Shown piece after piece: positions 44,999-55,258 of a DNA stretch of 64,000 bases. The notes below the pieces were generated by a model. The model was not told the DNA's origin, made no database searches, and was given only the letters and a program-made list of their open reading frames with translations. Location: NCBI GenBank assembly GCA_026119855.1, contig JAOWBW010000598.1, positions 310,001-374,000 on the forward strand, in the 5' to 3' direction. The number at the start of each line of letters is the position of its first letter. Within the stretch, counting starts at the first letter, position 1. A program made the position numbers and the translations under genes. Origin of the DNA: Campanula takesimana. Lineage: Eukaryota; Streptophyta; Magnoliopsida; Asterales; Campanulaceae.

Positions 44999-45401
44999 GA
45001 TTGTATTTTGCGTCGCTTATCTTTTATACGCTATAGAGGAAATAATTTCTAAGATAATACTTTCAATCCAATGAGTTACAAATGATAAAAGAATTAATTG
45101 CCCAACTCAAAATGTTACTCATTTCATCCTTCAAATATACTTTTTATTTTGATTTAGAAATAAAATAAGCATTTATGTGATGGAGGTAATTTGTATTATG
45201 ATTCAACATTTGTACATAATCATATACAACCATGTGCCATATACAATAATGGAAGATAACAATGTAGAATATATTATTGCTATTTACGCCAAAACAAAAT
45301 TTTCTTGGCCTCTACATAAACACTATCTTCCATTTCCTAAAATCACACCTAACATATTTTTCTTTTCAACCAAAAAAAAAAAAAAAAAAAAAAAAACCTT
45401 G
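44999..45401 (+). promoter_or_regulatory. Upstream region of PMEI gene 1
   Basis: Homologous to 58444-58803 upstream of PMEI gene 2 throughout (ttgattgtatt, tcgcttat, gccatttacgccaaaac become shared blocks), so promoter and gene were duplicated together. A TATA-like tacataaaca lies at 45313-45322, about 85 bases before the ATG. A long A-run at 45372-45396 lies in the leader. 44761-44998 holds nothing recognised. Confidence 0.6.
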
Positions 45402-45881
45402 ATGAATTCTTATCTCTTACATATTCTCTTTTCTTGTACTCTAATCATATCGATTACCATCGATCCATGTGCTTCTGCTAATCTTCGCGCTCTGAAAATT
45501 TCTCCTTCACCTTTCAAAAGCCCATCAAAAAGTGTTGATGTTACAAAAAACATCACTGCTCAAGTAGCATTTCAGGCATCCTATCAATATGCCTCCAACA
45601 CTTTGTATTACATTGTGGTTAAGCTTGAAAATGCAACAAATTTTGTTCCGGAGTTGCAACAATGTCGAAAATCGTACGAAAATATAATTGCATTCATGAA
45701 CTATGCCTTGAAACAGCTTCCTAACAAAGAGCCTATAACGTTGGTTCTTTATCCTACACTTTCTTTAGGTGCCATTCATAATTGTCAAGAAGGATTCAAA
45801 GGGTATTCAAATCATCCATTGCTTGGTAAAAATGCACGAATGTTTAATCTCCTAGAGTTAGCTATGTCTTCCGCCCGTTAA
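45402..45881 (+). CDS. PMEI-like secreted protein 1, 159 aa
   Basis: The ATG at 45402 is chosen because the paralogue at 58804 starts there. An upstream in-frame extension to 45177 would place the coding start before the TATA box. Residues 1-26 form a signal peptide (LLHILFSCTLIISITI, cut after ASA). The rest matches the C-terminal half of the plant invertase/pectin-methylesterase inhibitor fold: LQQCRKSYENIIAFMNYAL with Cys88, and LGAIHNCQEGF with Cys128, then PLLGKNARMFNLLELAM. These fit the third and fourth family cysteines. The N-terminal helical hairpin with the first disulphide is absent, and the mature part is shorter than usual. The likely site is the apoplast, but inhibition of invertase or pectin methylesterase is not certain. 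Intronless and undamaged. Confidence 0.8.
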   Translation: MNSYLLHILFSCTLIISITIDPCASANLRALKISPSPFKSPSKSVDVTKNITAQVAFQASYQYASNTLYYIVVKLENATNFVPELQQCRKSYENIIAFMNYALKQLPNKEPITLVLYPTLSLGAIHNCQEGFKGYSNHPLLGKNARMFNLLELAMSSAR

Positions 45882-46305
45882 ATTATATGAAACTAGAAAC
45901 GTACTTGCGGTCTATGCTGCAGGAAGTCATTATGTAGCATGTAATGTCTATCTTATTGTATATGTCCTGAAATAAGCAATAATATTACTACCCTAAGTTA
46001 AGCTACAATAGTAGTTTGCCAAAGACTCATTTTTTTGAAGGTATGAGAGTGGTGATTCTCTATTTTAATGCACATCTTTCTTTCTATATGGTGACCGAAT
46101 TATAAAGCGAGGGGTATGTCGTAAGCCTGTCTGCACGACAGTCGGATGAAATGAAAAAGAAAAGAAAAAATTAAATATTGATCATATGAAAATTCAAATA
46201 CAGGTGTTGTAGCATGCGGTAATGGATGCTAACTTGCCAAAGGTTAAGGGATAACATATAGGAAAAGAGAAGAAAAAAAATTGTGTGAATAGGTACTTAA
46301 TTAAA
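45882..46305. other. 3' region of PMEI gene 1
   Basis: The first 60-70 bases are homologous to sequence after the Helitron at 60247-60310, so they belonged to the ancestral gene's 3' end. aataagcaataat near 45973 may serve polyadenylation. The rest is unrecognised; ttaattaaa at 46297-46305 is the left target duplication of the Mutator-like element. Confidence 0.5.
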
Positions 46306-47643
46306 GGGTTAATGATAATTTAGGGCCTGAACTCAAGGGGGGGGGGGGGTCGTCTATCAGGGGCCCGGAAGTTTTTTTCGCTAGTTTAGGGCTTCAAATG
46401 TGAAATTTTCCCCAGTTAAGGGCTTTTTGACGGAAATCGTTAGAAAATTTAGCTAAGTGCCATCTGCATGGCACGTGATCGACTAAATGGATGGATTTGT
46501 AACGATATTAGTTAGTAAGAGCTTTAGTGAAATTTTTGAAACTCAAAAGGTTTAAAAATGAAATAAATAATTTTTCTAAAAAAAAAAATCCTTTTTCTAA
46601 ATAATCAAGTATATAATAAAATAAGTAATTATCATATATAAAATAAATTTATTAAAAAAATCAAAATTATTAAACAAATTAATCTAATAGCTATATTAAA
46701 TATAAAAGGATTTAGATTATTTTCTAAATAATAAATTTAAAATAAAGAAAATTATAAATAAATTTAAATTTTATTCTATGAACATAATAAATTACTTTTT
46801 ACATTCACCAAATTTAAAACAACATAAAGTAATTAACCCTTTGTTAAATAAACACTCAATTTTAAACCTAAATTGTGTCATTAACCCTTTGTTAAATAAA
46901 CACTCAATTTTAAACCTTCCATCATCTTTCAAATTGTTTCTTCAACCCATTGTTCCTTGAACCCACCACTGCCATTAACAACACCATCACCACCGCGACT
47001 GCCATAAACAATACACACACACTCGTACGAATCTTGAACGACACAACAACGATGTTCCTGAATACCAAGAAATTGAAACACTAAATTGAAAATCGGAATC
47101 CCAATTTCTTAATTTAGGTTTCAATTTTCGAATTTAAAACCTCAAATTCGAAAATTAAAACGGCTGGGTGGAGATCGGGAGGAGGACGGGATGGTGAGGA
47201 TGGATTAGGGTCGGCTACATCGGATGAGAAGGGGAAGATGTTGGGTTCTTTTTTGGAGGAGAAATTGATAATTTGATGTTAGAGAGATAGCTGTTTACGA
47301 GGGAAGAATGGGGGTGAAGCATGGGGAGAGAGAACAAAGAACTCACAGGGAAGTTGCAAACACTGAATTGAAGGGGGGGGGGGGTCAATCAGAGTTGGTG
47401 GGCGTGGTTAATGGCGGGGTACGGGGTCAGAGATGAAAATGGAGGGGCGGACAGGGGAAGAAAGGGGATTGGAGGAGGGGCGGACATGGGAACGGGAAGG
47501 AGGGGAGACAGAGGGTGGGGAAAGGGGAGGAGAGGCGTAGAAGGGTGGTGCGGTGTTGTGGGTAGGGAGGAAGGTAGGGGGTGAAGGGGAATGGTGGTTA
47601 GGCATGATGAAGATGAAGATATGGGGAGTTGAATCCAGACATA

Positions 47644-47674
<31 letters not shown>

Positions 47675-49364
47675 GGGGGGGGGTTAATTAGAATTATTTT
47701 TATTATTAAAAACTTCCTTTTTATGGTTCTTGATGGAGTGGTTTTTACATGTATCATCTCTACATTTTCGTACTATTTTTAGTGACTTTTGATGTAATTT
47801 AGAATAGATTTGATGTAATTTTGGGTCTATCTTTGTTTGAGGAACTTTGTGGAAATTTGTGTATTTTGAGACACTTTTTAGTGTATTATGTTTATTGCAA
47901 AGTCCTGAATGGTCAAAGGGTTGCAAATCGAGAAGTGCTCGAGTCAAAGTCAAAGGCTAAACGGAAGTCAGTCAAGTCAAGAAAGGAAGAAAAGAAGAAA
48001 AGCTGGAACTACTACCAAGCGCTCGCTCGCCATAGACCAGGCGCCCGCTCGCATTAATCTACCAGGCGGACCAAAGTTTCTGCCAACATCGAGCGCCCGC
48101 TTGAATGTGACCGAGCGCCCGCTCGCCCTCTCCGCCAGAATTACAGGATTTACTTAATTTCCAATGTTTTATTGATTTCTCTCATAATTTGGACTCCTCT
48201 TTTATGTATAAAATAGGCTAGGTTTCAGAACTTAGTTGTTATGCTTCTTTTAGGTTTTCTTTAGAGTGGAAGATTGTAATCAAGATTTGGGGAATTTTAT
48301 TTATCATCAAGCGTTTATCCAGGTTTATGGTTTTTAACTATTTTCTTGTGTTGATTGCTATGTCGATGAGTAGCTAATTTCTTTGTTCATAGATTTTGAA
48401 TAACACTATTGGATCTCTATGCTAATCGTGCTTAACTAATATCATTTTTGTTCTTGTTCATCGGAATAGTTTTAATTCATTTAGAGATTTCAACAATATA
48501 AATTGATATTTTTGGTCTTTAAATCATCTAGGTATAAATTGTTTCAGTAGCGTGGATAGTTTATATATTGATTTTATTCCTGTGATTAGATTTAATTGAG
48601 GACCAAGCGGAAATCAAAAGAGTCTAAAATCAAGTGTTCTTTGGATCTTAATAAATTATTTGTGTGTGCTGTTGACCTAGCGGAAGACATCATATAGAGG
48701 TAATAATAGAGTTGCAATCCGGTGACCAGACCGTCCCAACTCTTAACTAAGTGAATGATTTCTTGAACAAGTTTGGTAACTTTATTATTAAAAATAGCAA
48801 AGAGTGAAGATAGTTGTGAACCCCAATCTGTGAATCTTTGTCTTCTTGAGTATAATCCATGCTTTATTTTGCGATCTTAAATCATTAGTTTACTTTCATT
48901 GTTTAGTAGTTAATTTAGTTTAATCAAATCAAATCAAAAACCCCATTGGTTACTTTTGCACTAATTAAATCAACTTGTTAATTACTCAAGTCTCTGTGGT
49001 TCGACCCTTACTTTTGTATACTGCTGCTTCGGCACTTGTACACTTGCAAGGTTTTTATTACACGAGGATTTTATCCATCAGTTCCAAAAGGATTATTTTT
49101 TTAGAAAAAATATTTATTTCATTTTAAAACCTTTTGAGTTTCAAAAATTTCACTAAAGCCCTTACTAACTAATATCATTACAAATCCATCCATTTAGTCG
49201 ATCACGTGCCATGCACATGGCACTTGACTTTTCTAAAGATTTTCGTCAAAAAGCCCTTAACTGACGAAAATTTCACATTTGAAGCCCTGATCTAGCGAAC
49301 AAAAACTTTCGGGCCCCAGATAGACGACCCCCCTTGAGTTCAGGCCCTAAATTGTCATTAACCC
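46306..49364. mobile_element. Mutator-like element with ~285-bp inverted repeats
   Basis: Left end gggttaatgataatttaggg and its inverted partner at 49364 begin long arms (46306 to about 46592; about 49083 to 49364). Perfect 9-bp duplications ttaattaaa flank it (46297-46305, 49365-49373), the hallmark of Mutator-type transposition. No transposase. The interior has a direct repeat (46832-46869 and 46880-46917), a purine-rich segment (47160-47640) that opens a low-complexity minus frame, a long T-run, and a nested solo LTR. It could hold captured gene fragments, but I recognise none. Confidence 0.9.
47731..49080 (+). mobile_element. Solo LTR nested in the Mutator-like element
   Basis: 1,350 bp from tgatggagtgg to ttatccatca, with flanks gttct (47726-47730) and gttcc (49081-49085), a 5-bp duplication with one mismatch. 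A TATA box (tgtataaaatagg) lies near 48205. At 48018-48132 there are four copies of a gcgcccgctcgc-type motif. The 3' part contains tctctgtggttcgaccctta, common near the ends of plant gypsy LTRs. Assigned to gypsy on that basis only. Confidence 0.75.
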
Positions 49365-49482
49365 TTAATTAAATGGTAAGTGTAGAGAAAGATAATGAAG
49401 ATGATGGTTGCATGCGGGGGTTGGGGTTCGTTGCTTTTTGGTTAATATGAAAATCGTACATTTCCCCTGGTTAAAGGACTGT

Positions 49483-49547
49483 TGAGATAATATCTATAAA
49501 GACGATATTGAATTTGAGATGATATCTATAAAGACGATATTGAATTT
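49483..49547. repeat. Tandem duplication of a 32-33 bp unit
   Basis: gatatctataaagacgatat followed by tgaatttg occurs twice in a row, just left of a MITE. Confidence 0.75.
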
Positions 49548-49548
49548 G

Positions 49549-49784
49549 TCTTATAACAACTTACACCATTTTAATCAAAATGATCAATTTAGTTTTGACA
49601 AATACTTTGTTAGAAATTTGATGATTTTAATAAAAATCTAAAATTTGATATCTATAGTATTTTTAATGGGGAATCGATCGATTTTTAATTTTTTGTTAAG
49701 TAGTCAAATTTTCTATAATGTCTTAGTCAAAATGCACTTAAATGGATCATTTTAGTCATAATGATAGAAGTTGTTATGGGAGAG
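49549..49784. mobile_element. Diverged Stowaway-like MITE, relative of 10562-10816
   Basis: Left ttataacaacttacaccatt and right atagaagttgttatggg are inverted. The interior aligns in the same orientation with 10562-10816 (aataaaaatctaaaa, atctata-tattttt, gtcttagtcaaa). The outer cggagggag is lost. Ends approximate. Confidence 0.65.
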
Positions 49785-49929
49785 AGAGAGCAAGTCTTTA
49801 TTCATTTGTTTTTTCTAACACAATTGAAAATAGCGGGCATAGGGCTCTTAGTCTATTATAAAATCTCCAATTAAAACCTCTAATATGACTAGAGTGGCAA
49901 TTTTATTTACAAATTCTTATGTACACCGG

Positions 49930-50117
49930 GTGTACGGCGTGCGGTGGGTCGCTTCATGGGCTGACTCGGCCGACCCGCCCCGCCCAGCCAGCCCTCATCC
50001 ATTCCCAGTTTGACACGTGGCGCGCTGTGAGCCACACGCTGGTTCACCCAGCCACGCGCTGCCACGTGTCACCTTAAAAAAAAACCATTAACTTTAAAAT
50101 GCTATATCTTGAGATTT
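49930..50117. repeat. GC-rich block and inverted copy of 57678-57740
   Basis: A GC-rich block (about 49930-50060, gacccgccccgcccagccag) leads into cacgtgtc, an A-run and tgctatatcttgagattt. The second part recurs inverted at 57678-57740, where it is again backed by a GC-rich block. No gene. Confidence 0.6.
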
Positions 50118-50300
50118 TTCTGGTCCTTATATATTCCTATACTCACAATATACCATATCATATCATCAACAAATGGAAACATATTATCTCTTGCATATGC
50201 TCTTTTGTGGTTTTCTCATTGCATTCATTTGCATCAATCTTCTGGTCCAATTATATACTCCTCAACTCTCGAATTACCACAAAAAGGTGTAGAAGTTGAA

Positions 50301-50679
50301 ACGTGAGGTATATGACTTTGAATCGATAAGAAGTCCTTTTGGTACAATGATTAATATTTATTGTTTTAATTAGGTTTTTTATTTGTACAAGGAATTGTTC
50401 AAGAATTAGGAAAGTCGTTTTCTAATGAGAATAGAATTACTTTGTATACAAGAAATATGATTCATATTCCTCTTGGGTTTTTGGTTTTTATGACTATAAA
50501 TACAACTCAATAATTCATGCAACTAGAATAGTGAAGATCGTCTTTTGTAATTGCCACTGATAATACTATATTCTCCCTCCGCCCGTGGACATAGCCAAGT
50601 TGGTGAACCACGTAAAAATTCTTGTGTTCGTGTTTGATTATTTCACTTGACATCGTTCTTTAGATTTATTGCTCTAACA
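50301..50679 (+). mobile_element. LTR 1 of copia element G2
   Basis: Homologous to 53014-53489 but with a diverged start and lacking about 95 bp after actataaatacaactc. Ends ttattgctctaaca and is followed by gtggcatcagagc, a primer site with one change from the iMet consensus. TATA box (gactataaatac) near 50493. Confidence 0.8.
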
Positions 50680-51387
50680 AGTGGCATCAGAGCTAAATTG
50701 CTTAGGACAAGATATGGGTATTCCGCTGCAGAAAGAAGAAGATGGGTCAAGGATCTAAATCAACGATCGACAAGACTAATCGGAGTAATAGTATTTTATT
50801 CTTTGATAAATCAAGATGAAGGCCCTGCAAGAAGATGGGTCAAGGATCTAAATCAACGATCGACAAGACTCAATAATTAATGATTTTTAATAAAAAAAAT
50901 CATTAATATTATTATAATTAATAATGATAACAATAATTAGATAATTATTATTTTTTATTATATTTAATAATGAATAATAATGGTATAATAATTAATAAGT
51001 AACAAGAAATTAATTGGATACTTGGTGAAAAAATTGATAATAATAATAATAACTAATAATTATAATTAAAAATTATGAATAAAATAATAATAATTGTATA
51101 CTCCCTCTGTCTCGGTTAGTGTGAACTTATTTCCTTTTTCGTCTATCTCAGGTTAGTGTGAACTGCCCGAAAATAGCAAAGAATCTTTACTATTCATCTC
51201 ACTCATTCTCTCTCCTACTTTACTTTTACACTCACAACATTAATCAACTTACTATTCCTCCCACTCATTCTCTCCTATTTTATTTTTCATACTCACAAAC
51301 ACATTCTTGAAAAAAAAAAGCTTTAATACTAAAAAAATCCAAAATATTTATTCCTATTCAAAAAAAAAATGTATATATATACATATA

Positions 51388-51669
51388 CTCCCTCCGTCCC
51401 ACCACAAGTGAGACCAACTTGTGGGGCACAATAATTAAGAAAAAGGTAGTGTATGTGTGGTAGAAAATGAAGAGAGAGAATGAGTGGGGTAAATAGTAGT
51501 GTTGGTTGAATAAAATGAGTGATGGAAAATAAAGAGAGAGAATGAGTGAAGTTAATTAGCGAGGTTGACTGAATATAAATATATTAAAACATTTCTATTT
51601 TGGGCAGTCTCACTTGTGGTGGGACGGACTGAAAAGGAAATTAGTCTTATTTGTGGTGGACGGAGGGAG
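51388..51669. mobile_element. Stowaway-like MITE
   Basis: 282 bp with ends ctccctccgtcccaccacaa and, inverted, ctccctccgtccaccacaaa, flanked by TA on each side. A second inner copy of the right terminus (tcacttgtggtgggacggac) lies near 51609-51630. Confidence 0.85.
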
Positions 51670-51911
51670 TATATAATAAAATTAAAGGGTAATAGTCCGT
51701 CACTCGTTCCTTTATTATACTTTCATTTTCTTAGTTATTTCTAAAGTTTTTTTTTTATAACTTTTTGAAAAAAACTTCTATATAAAAAAGTCGAAAATAT
51801 TTATCTGTTTTCAGAAAAAATAAAAAATATATACATATATACATAATAATCAAAGGGTATTGTCCGTGTCTCTCATTTCTTTATTATACTTTTATTTGAA
51901 ACTTTTAGAAG

Positions 51912-52160
51912 GATATAATGCGACGACAAGTAGCTTAATGTAAGAGTGTTACTGAAGGTGTTGCATTAGTTATATAGCCATTGCATTAGAATGATATAAT
52001 GCAACGTCAAGTAACTTAATGCAATGGCGATATTGAAGGCATTGCATTAGTAATATAGCCATTGCATTAGAGTGATCTAATGTAACGCCGAAATACTTAA
52101 TGCAACGCTTAGGTCATAGTGTTGCAATAACTCAAACAAAGCGTTACATAGATGAGATAA
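51912..52160. repeat. 81-bp tandem repeat, about 3 diverged copies
   Basis: Units start at 51912, 51993 and 52074 (gatataatgc.acg.caagta). Each carries inward and outward copies of taatgca/tgcatta, giving many short inverted repeats. Confidence 0.75.
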
Positions 52161-53013
52161 TGCAACGCCATTCTCACAGATCATTGCATTAAATTCATTA
52201 GTTGTGTTACATTAGCTCAGAAATGTAGTAGGGTGAGTGGGTTCGAAGCTCTCTGAACTAGTTCGAAGCTCATCATTGGATTGAGATTGAGAAAGTAATC
52301 AGGACAAGGTACAATCTGGGAATTTAAAGTGTTGTCTATTCGAATATCTAGAAGTAGATACACAAAGTTCAGTCGGCAAAGGGGTACTTAAATTCTAGAC
52401 GTGTACAGTCTCAAGTGTTCGGCGAAACACTATATTAATGGTCTAAAAGGCTTTCTGAGACATCAATGCTAGCTTCTTGGCTCTCATCGGTGTTATGGAG
52501 AGGTCGAAGAAACAAGACAAGTAAGAGCACATGTTAGTGGAGTTTTGTAGCAGTTCGTGCAGACATCGCGCATCGTGCAGTTCACGTGCAATTTTCATTT
52601 GTGAGAAGTGATTTGTTCAATTCATTCAAGGGTGTTTGTTCGTGCTCGTTAGTGATCCAAGAATAGTTTGAACCACATTGAAGTTTGAGACAAGATCGAT
52701 TGTCGTTACTTGGTAATATGGTATTCGAAATTGGTGATTGTGGATTTGATATTTCAGATATGGTGGTCAACGTTGTGGTGGAGGTTCTAGTGGTTTTAGA
52801 AATTCATTACACAAGTTGAGAAGATGGTTTGGTTGACGAAGTAAACATGGTGTTCTTGGGTGAACAAAGTTGGTGTCTTGACAAAGAAAGAAAAAGACGA
52901 AGGCAGAGGTGTAGAGATATTTTTGAAATCGGAGGATTCAACTCAAGGTGGAGTTGGGGTCGGTTCGTGGATATGAATTATGGTTCGGGGAGATTCAAAG
53001 TAAAGGTGGATAT

Positions 53014-53489
53014 TGTTAGGAATATGACTTTGAATCAATAAGAAGTCCTTTTGGTACAAGGATTAATGTTTATTGGTTTGACTAGGTTTCTTATTTGTAC
53101 AAGGAATTGTTCAAGAATTAGAAAAGTAGTTACTTAATGAGAATAGAATTACTTTGTATACAAGAAATAGGATTGATATTCCTCTTGCGTTTTTGGTTTT
53201 TATGACTATAAATACAACTCTCTCCCCTAGCATTACTTTTGTCAGTCATCTTTGATAGATACAAGTAGAGATCTAAGATTTAGATTTAGATATAGGTTGA
53301 CGGGATTATTGGGCTCAATAATTCGTGCAACTAAATTAGTGAAGATCGTCTTTTGTAATTGCCAATGATAATAATATATTCTCCCTCCGCCAGAGTGGAC
53401 ATAGCCAAGTTGGTGAACCACGTAAAAATTCTTGTGTTCGTGTTTGATTATTTCATTTGACATCGTTCTTTATATTTATTGCTCTAACA
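53014..53489 (+). mobile_element. LTR 2 of copia element G2
   Basis: 476 bp from tgttaggaatatgac to gctctaaca. Preceded by a polypurine-type tract, as a 3' LTR should be, yet followed by a primer-site-like ttgcatcagagc and the same leader as LTR 1. It therefore also acts as 5' LTR of a second unit. TATA box near 53207. Confidence 0.8.
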
Positions 53490-53529
53490 AGTTGCATCAG
53501 AGCTAAATTGCTTAGGACAAGATCTAGAT

Positions 53530-54298
53530 ATTCCGCTGCAGAAAGAAGAAGATGGGTCAAGGATCTGAATCAACAATCGACAAGACTAATGGGAGTAATA
53601 GTATTTTATTCTTTGGTAAATCAAAATGAATGCCTTGCAATGCACGTCCAGTTCGCGTGCAGCGAACGTGCATCGCACGTGCAGTTCATGTGCAGTTTTT
53701 GTACAGTGCACGTGCAGCGTTCGTGTAGAAATCTGCGTGTCTAGGTTGGACACATCAAGACAGAAATTGTGTTGAAGAAACAAGGCTCATTGGCACCCTC
53801 GTGGTGAGTAGATGTAGTATAGACAGAGAGTTAGAAGGGATGGTTGCGGGAGGCAGCAAGGGTTCTAGCAAGAAGAAGAATTCTCAAAAATATTCTAGCA
53901 AGAGAGGATCGAGACCTGATGAAGTTTGTAATATCTACAAGGAGGAGAAGGGAAGCGAGGAAGTGATGGATTCTTTGGAGGAGAAGGCGAATTCACAAAT
54001 CATCATGGGTCTTGGTGATGATGTTCTCATGGAGGTTGCTTTGGAAAATAGTGACAATGGTGATTTTGCTCTCATAGTGGAAGAAGGCTCACGGCGCGGG
54101 GATGAGTGGCTTCTAGATCCAAGGGTAGAGCAAAGCGATATAGTTGAGGAAAAGGTGAAGCCGATTTCTACAAGAAAGAGAAGATGGGTAGACGGTCCTG
54201 AGGTACAAGATGATTATCCACAGATTGAGTTAGGGCAGTTTATCATGGTGGACGAGGTTCACGGCCAAATGAACTCGCTGAGCACGAAAAACTGTTAG
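53530..54298 (+). pseudogene. Copia gag tail and protease start, degenerate
   Basis: Leader with a short MGQGSESTIDKTN frame, a block of cgtgcag motifs (53640-53730), then a frame from about 53801 with a basic Ser/Lys stretch (GSSKKKNSQKYSSKRGS), a ruined zinc knuckle (VCNIYKEEKGSEE) and DEWLLD, the usual start of copia protease. The protease does not continue (PRVEQ where the family has SGCS). It ends at TAG near 54298. Sequence 54299-54410 is not recognised. Confidence 0.5.
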
Positions 54299-54410
54299 TC
54301 GCCCGGAAGGGGCGGTGCTCTAGATTGGCGGTCTAGAGGCACTAAGGAATACTAGCTTAGCATATTGCCCGGTTGCTTGGGAGGAGCAAGAGTGTCCGGC
54401 GTGACAAACG

Positions 54411-55258
54411 GTGCTTGAGGTAAACCACAAGATTACATGGGATGGCATCATTGACTTTTTGGAAGGAGATGCCGACACCAAGAAGAACCGCCTCTACCAA
54501 CAGAGAAGGCTCTTTGATTATTTTGTCAAAGACCCAAAGGAATCTCTTCGCCAATGCTATGAGCGGTTCGTGGAAATTGTCAATGTATGTTTCTCTCTAG
54601 GGCACAAGTATTCCAATACTGACCTGAACATGAGATTCATGCAATCTCTTGGTAGCAAATGGCTGATCAAAACTACTAACATTGAAGACATCAAAGATCT
54701 GTAAGCTCTTGATCTTCGTCATCTTTATGCCATGCTAAGGGTATTTGAATTCAAGCTTGAGGAAGCTCATGAAACCGAAAACATATTCAAGTCTCTTTCT
54801 CTTGCCGCTTTCAACAATGCCACATCTCCAGTTTACAATCCAGATCACCATCAAACCGCATCCAATACTCATTTACAAACCGCTTCTTTTGATCCAAATA
54901 TTCCAAGATATATTTCTCAAACCGCACCTCCAGAGTATTACCAACCGCCTCATCAACCTTACCCTCAACATCATCAACCCTATTCTCAACCTCAGCAACC
55001 TCATCAATCCTACACTCCATCTCAAAATTCCCAAAGTGTATCATCCAGTTCTACTCAAGTTGACTTTGATGACATGGATGATGACGAGTTTGCTCTCTAT
55101 GTGAAAAACTACACCAAGTTCAGAAAGAACAGAGTTCAATTCCAATCAGGCGGCCCTGCAAAGTTTGTCCCTCCAACCAGATTCAACAAAGCAGCTGATG
55201 CTAAGAAAAGGGATGATCTTGTTTGTTACAACTGCAGACAACCAGGTCATTTTGACAC
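54411..55258 (+). pseudogene. Sirevirus gag fragment
   Basis: Frame with the later Gag pattern of S3 and S4: ESLRQCYERFVEIVNVCFSL, an in-frame TAG near 54702, LRHLYAMLRVFEFKL, a Pro/Gln-rich linker (QPHQSYTPSQNSQS), DFDDMDDDEFALYVKNYTKF, and the start of a knuckle CYNCRQPGHF, where it is cut at about 55252. A different subfamily from S3 and S4, judged by the linker. Confidence 0.8.

Larger units (their letters stand above)
50680..53013 (+). mobile_element. Non-coding interior of G2
   Basis: It starts with the same leader as after LTR 2, including a short frame MGQGSKSTIDKTN that stops early. A 40-bp piece of it is duplicated (about 50737-50777 and 50830-50870). The rest is AT-rich low-complexity (50880-51100), a partial MITE-like end near 51110, a complete MITE, an 81-bp repeat array and unrecognised sequence. 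It ends in the tract aaaggtggatat before LTR 2. No gag or pol is present. Confidence 0.6.

Noticed and set aside
45177..45401. 75-codon N-terminal extension of PMEI gene 1
   Set aside because: It contains the TATA-like box and a long A-run, places the signal peptide internally, and is not conserved as coding in the paralogue, which starts at the equivalent internal ATG.
47389..47757. 122-codon minus-strand frame rich in Pro and Ser
   Set aside because: Low-complexity translation of a purine-rich segment and a long T-run (Lys-run), crossing the boundary of the nested solo LTR at 47731.
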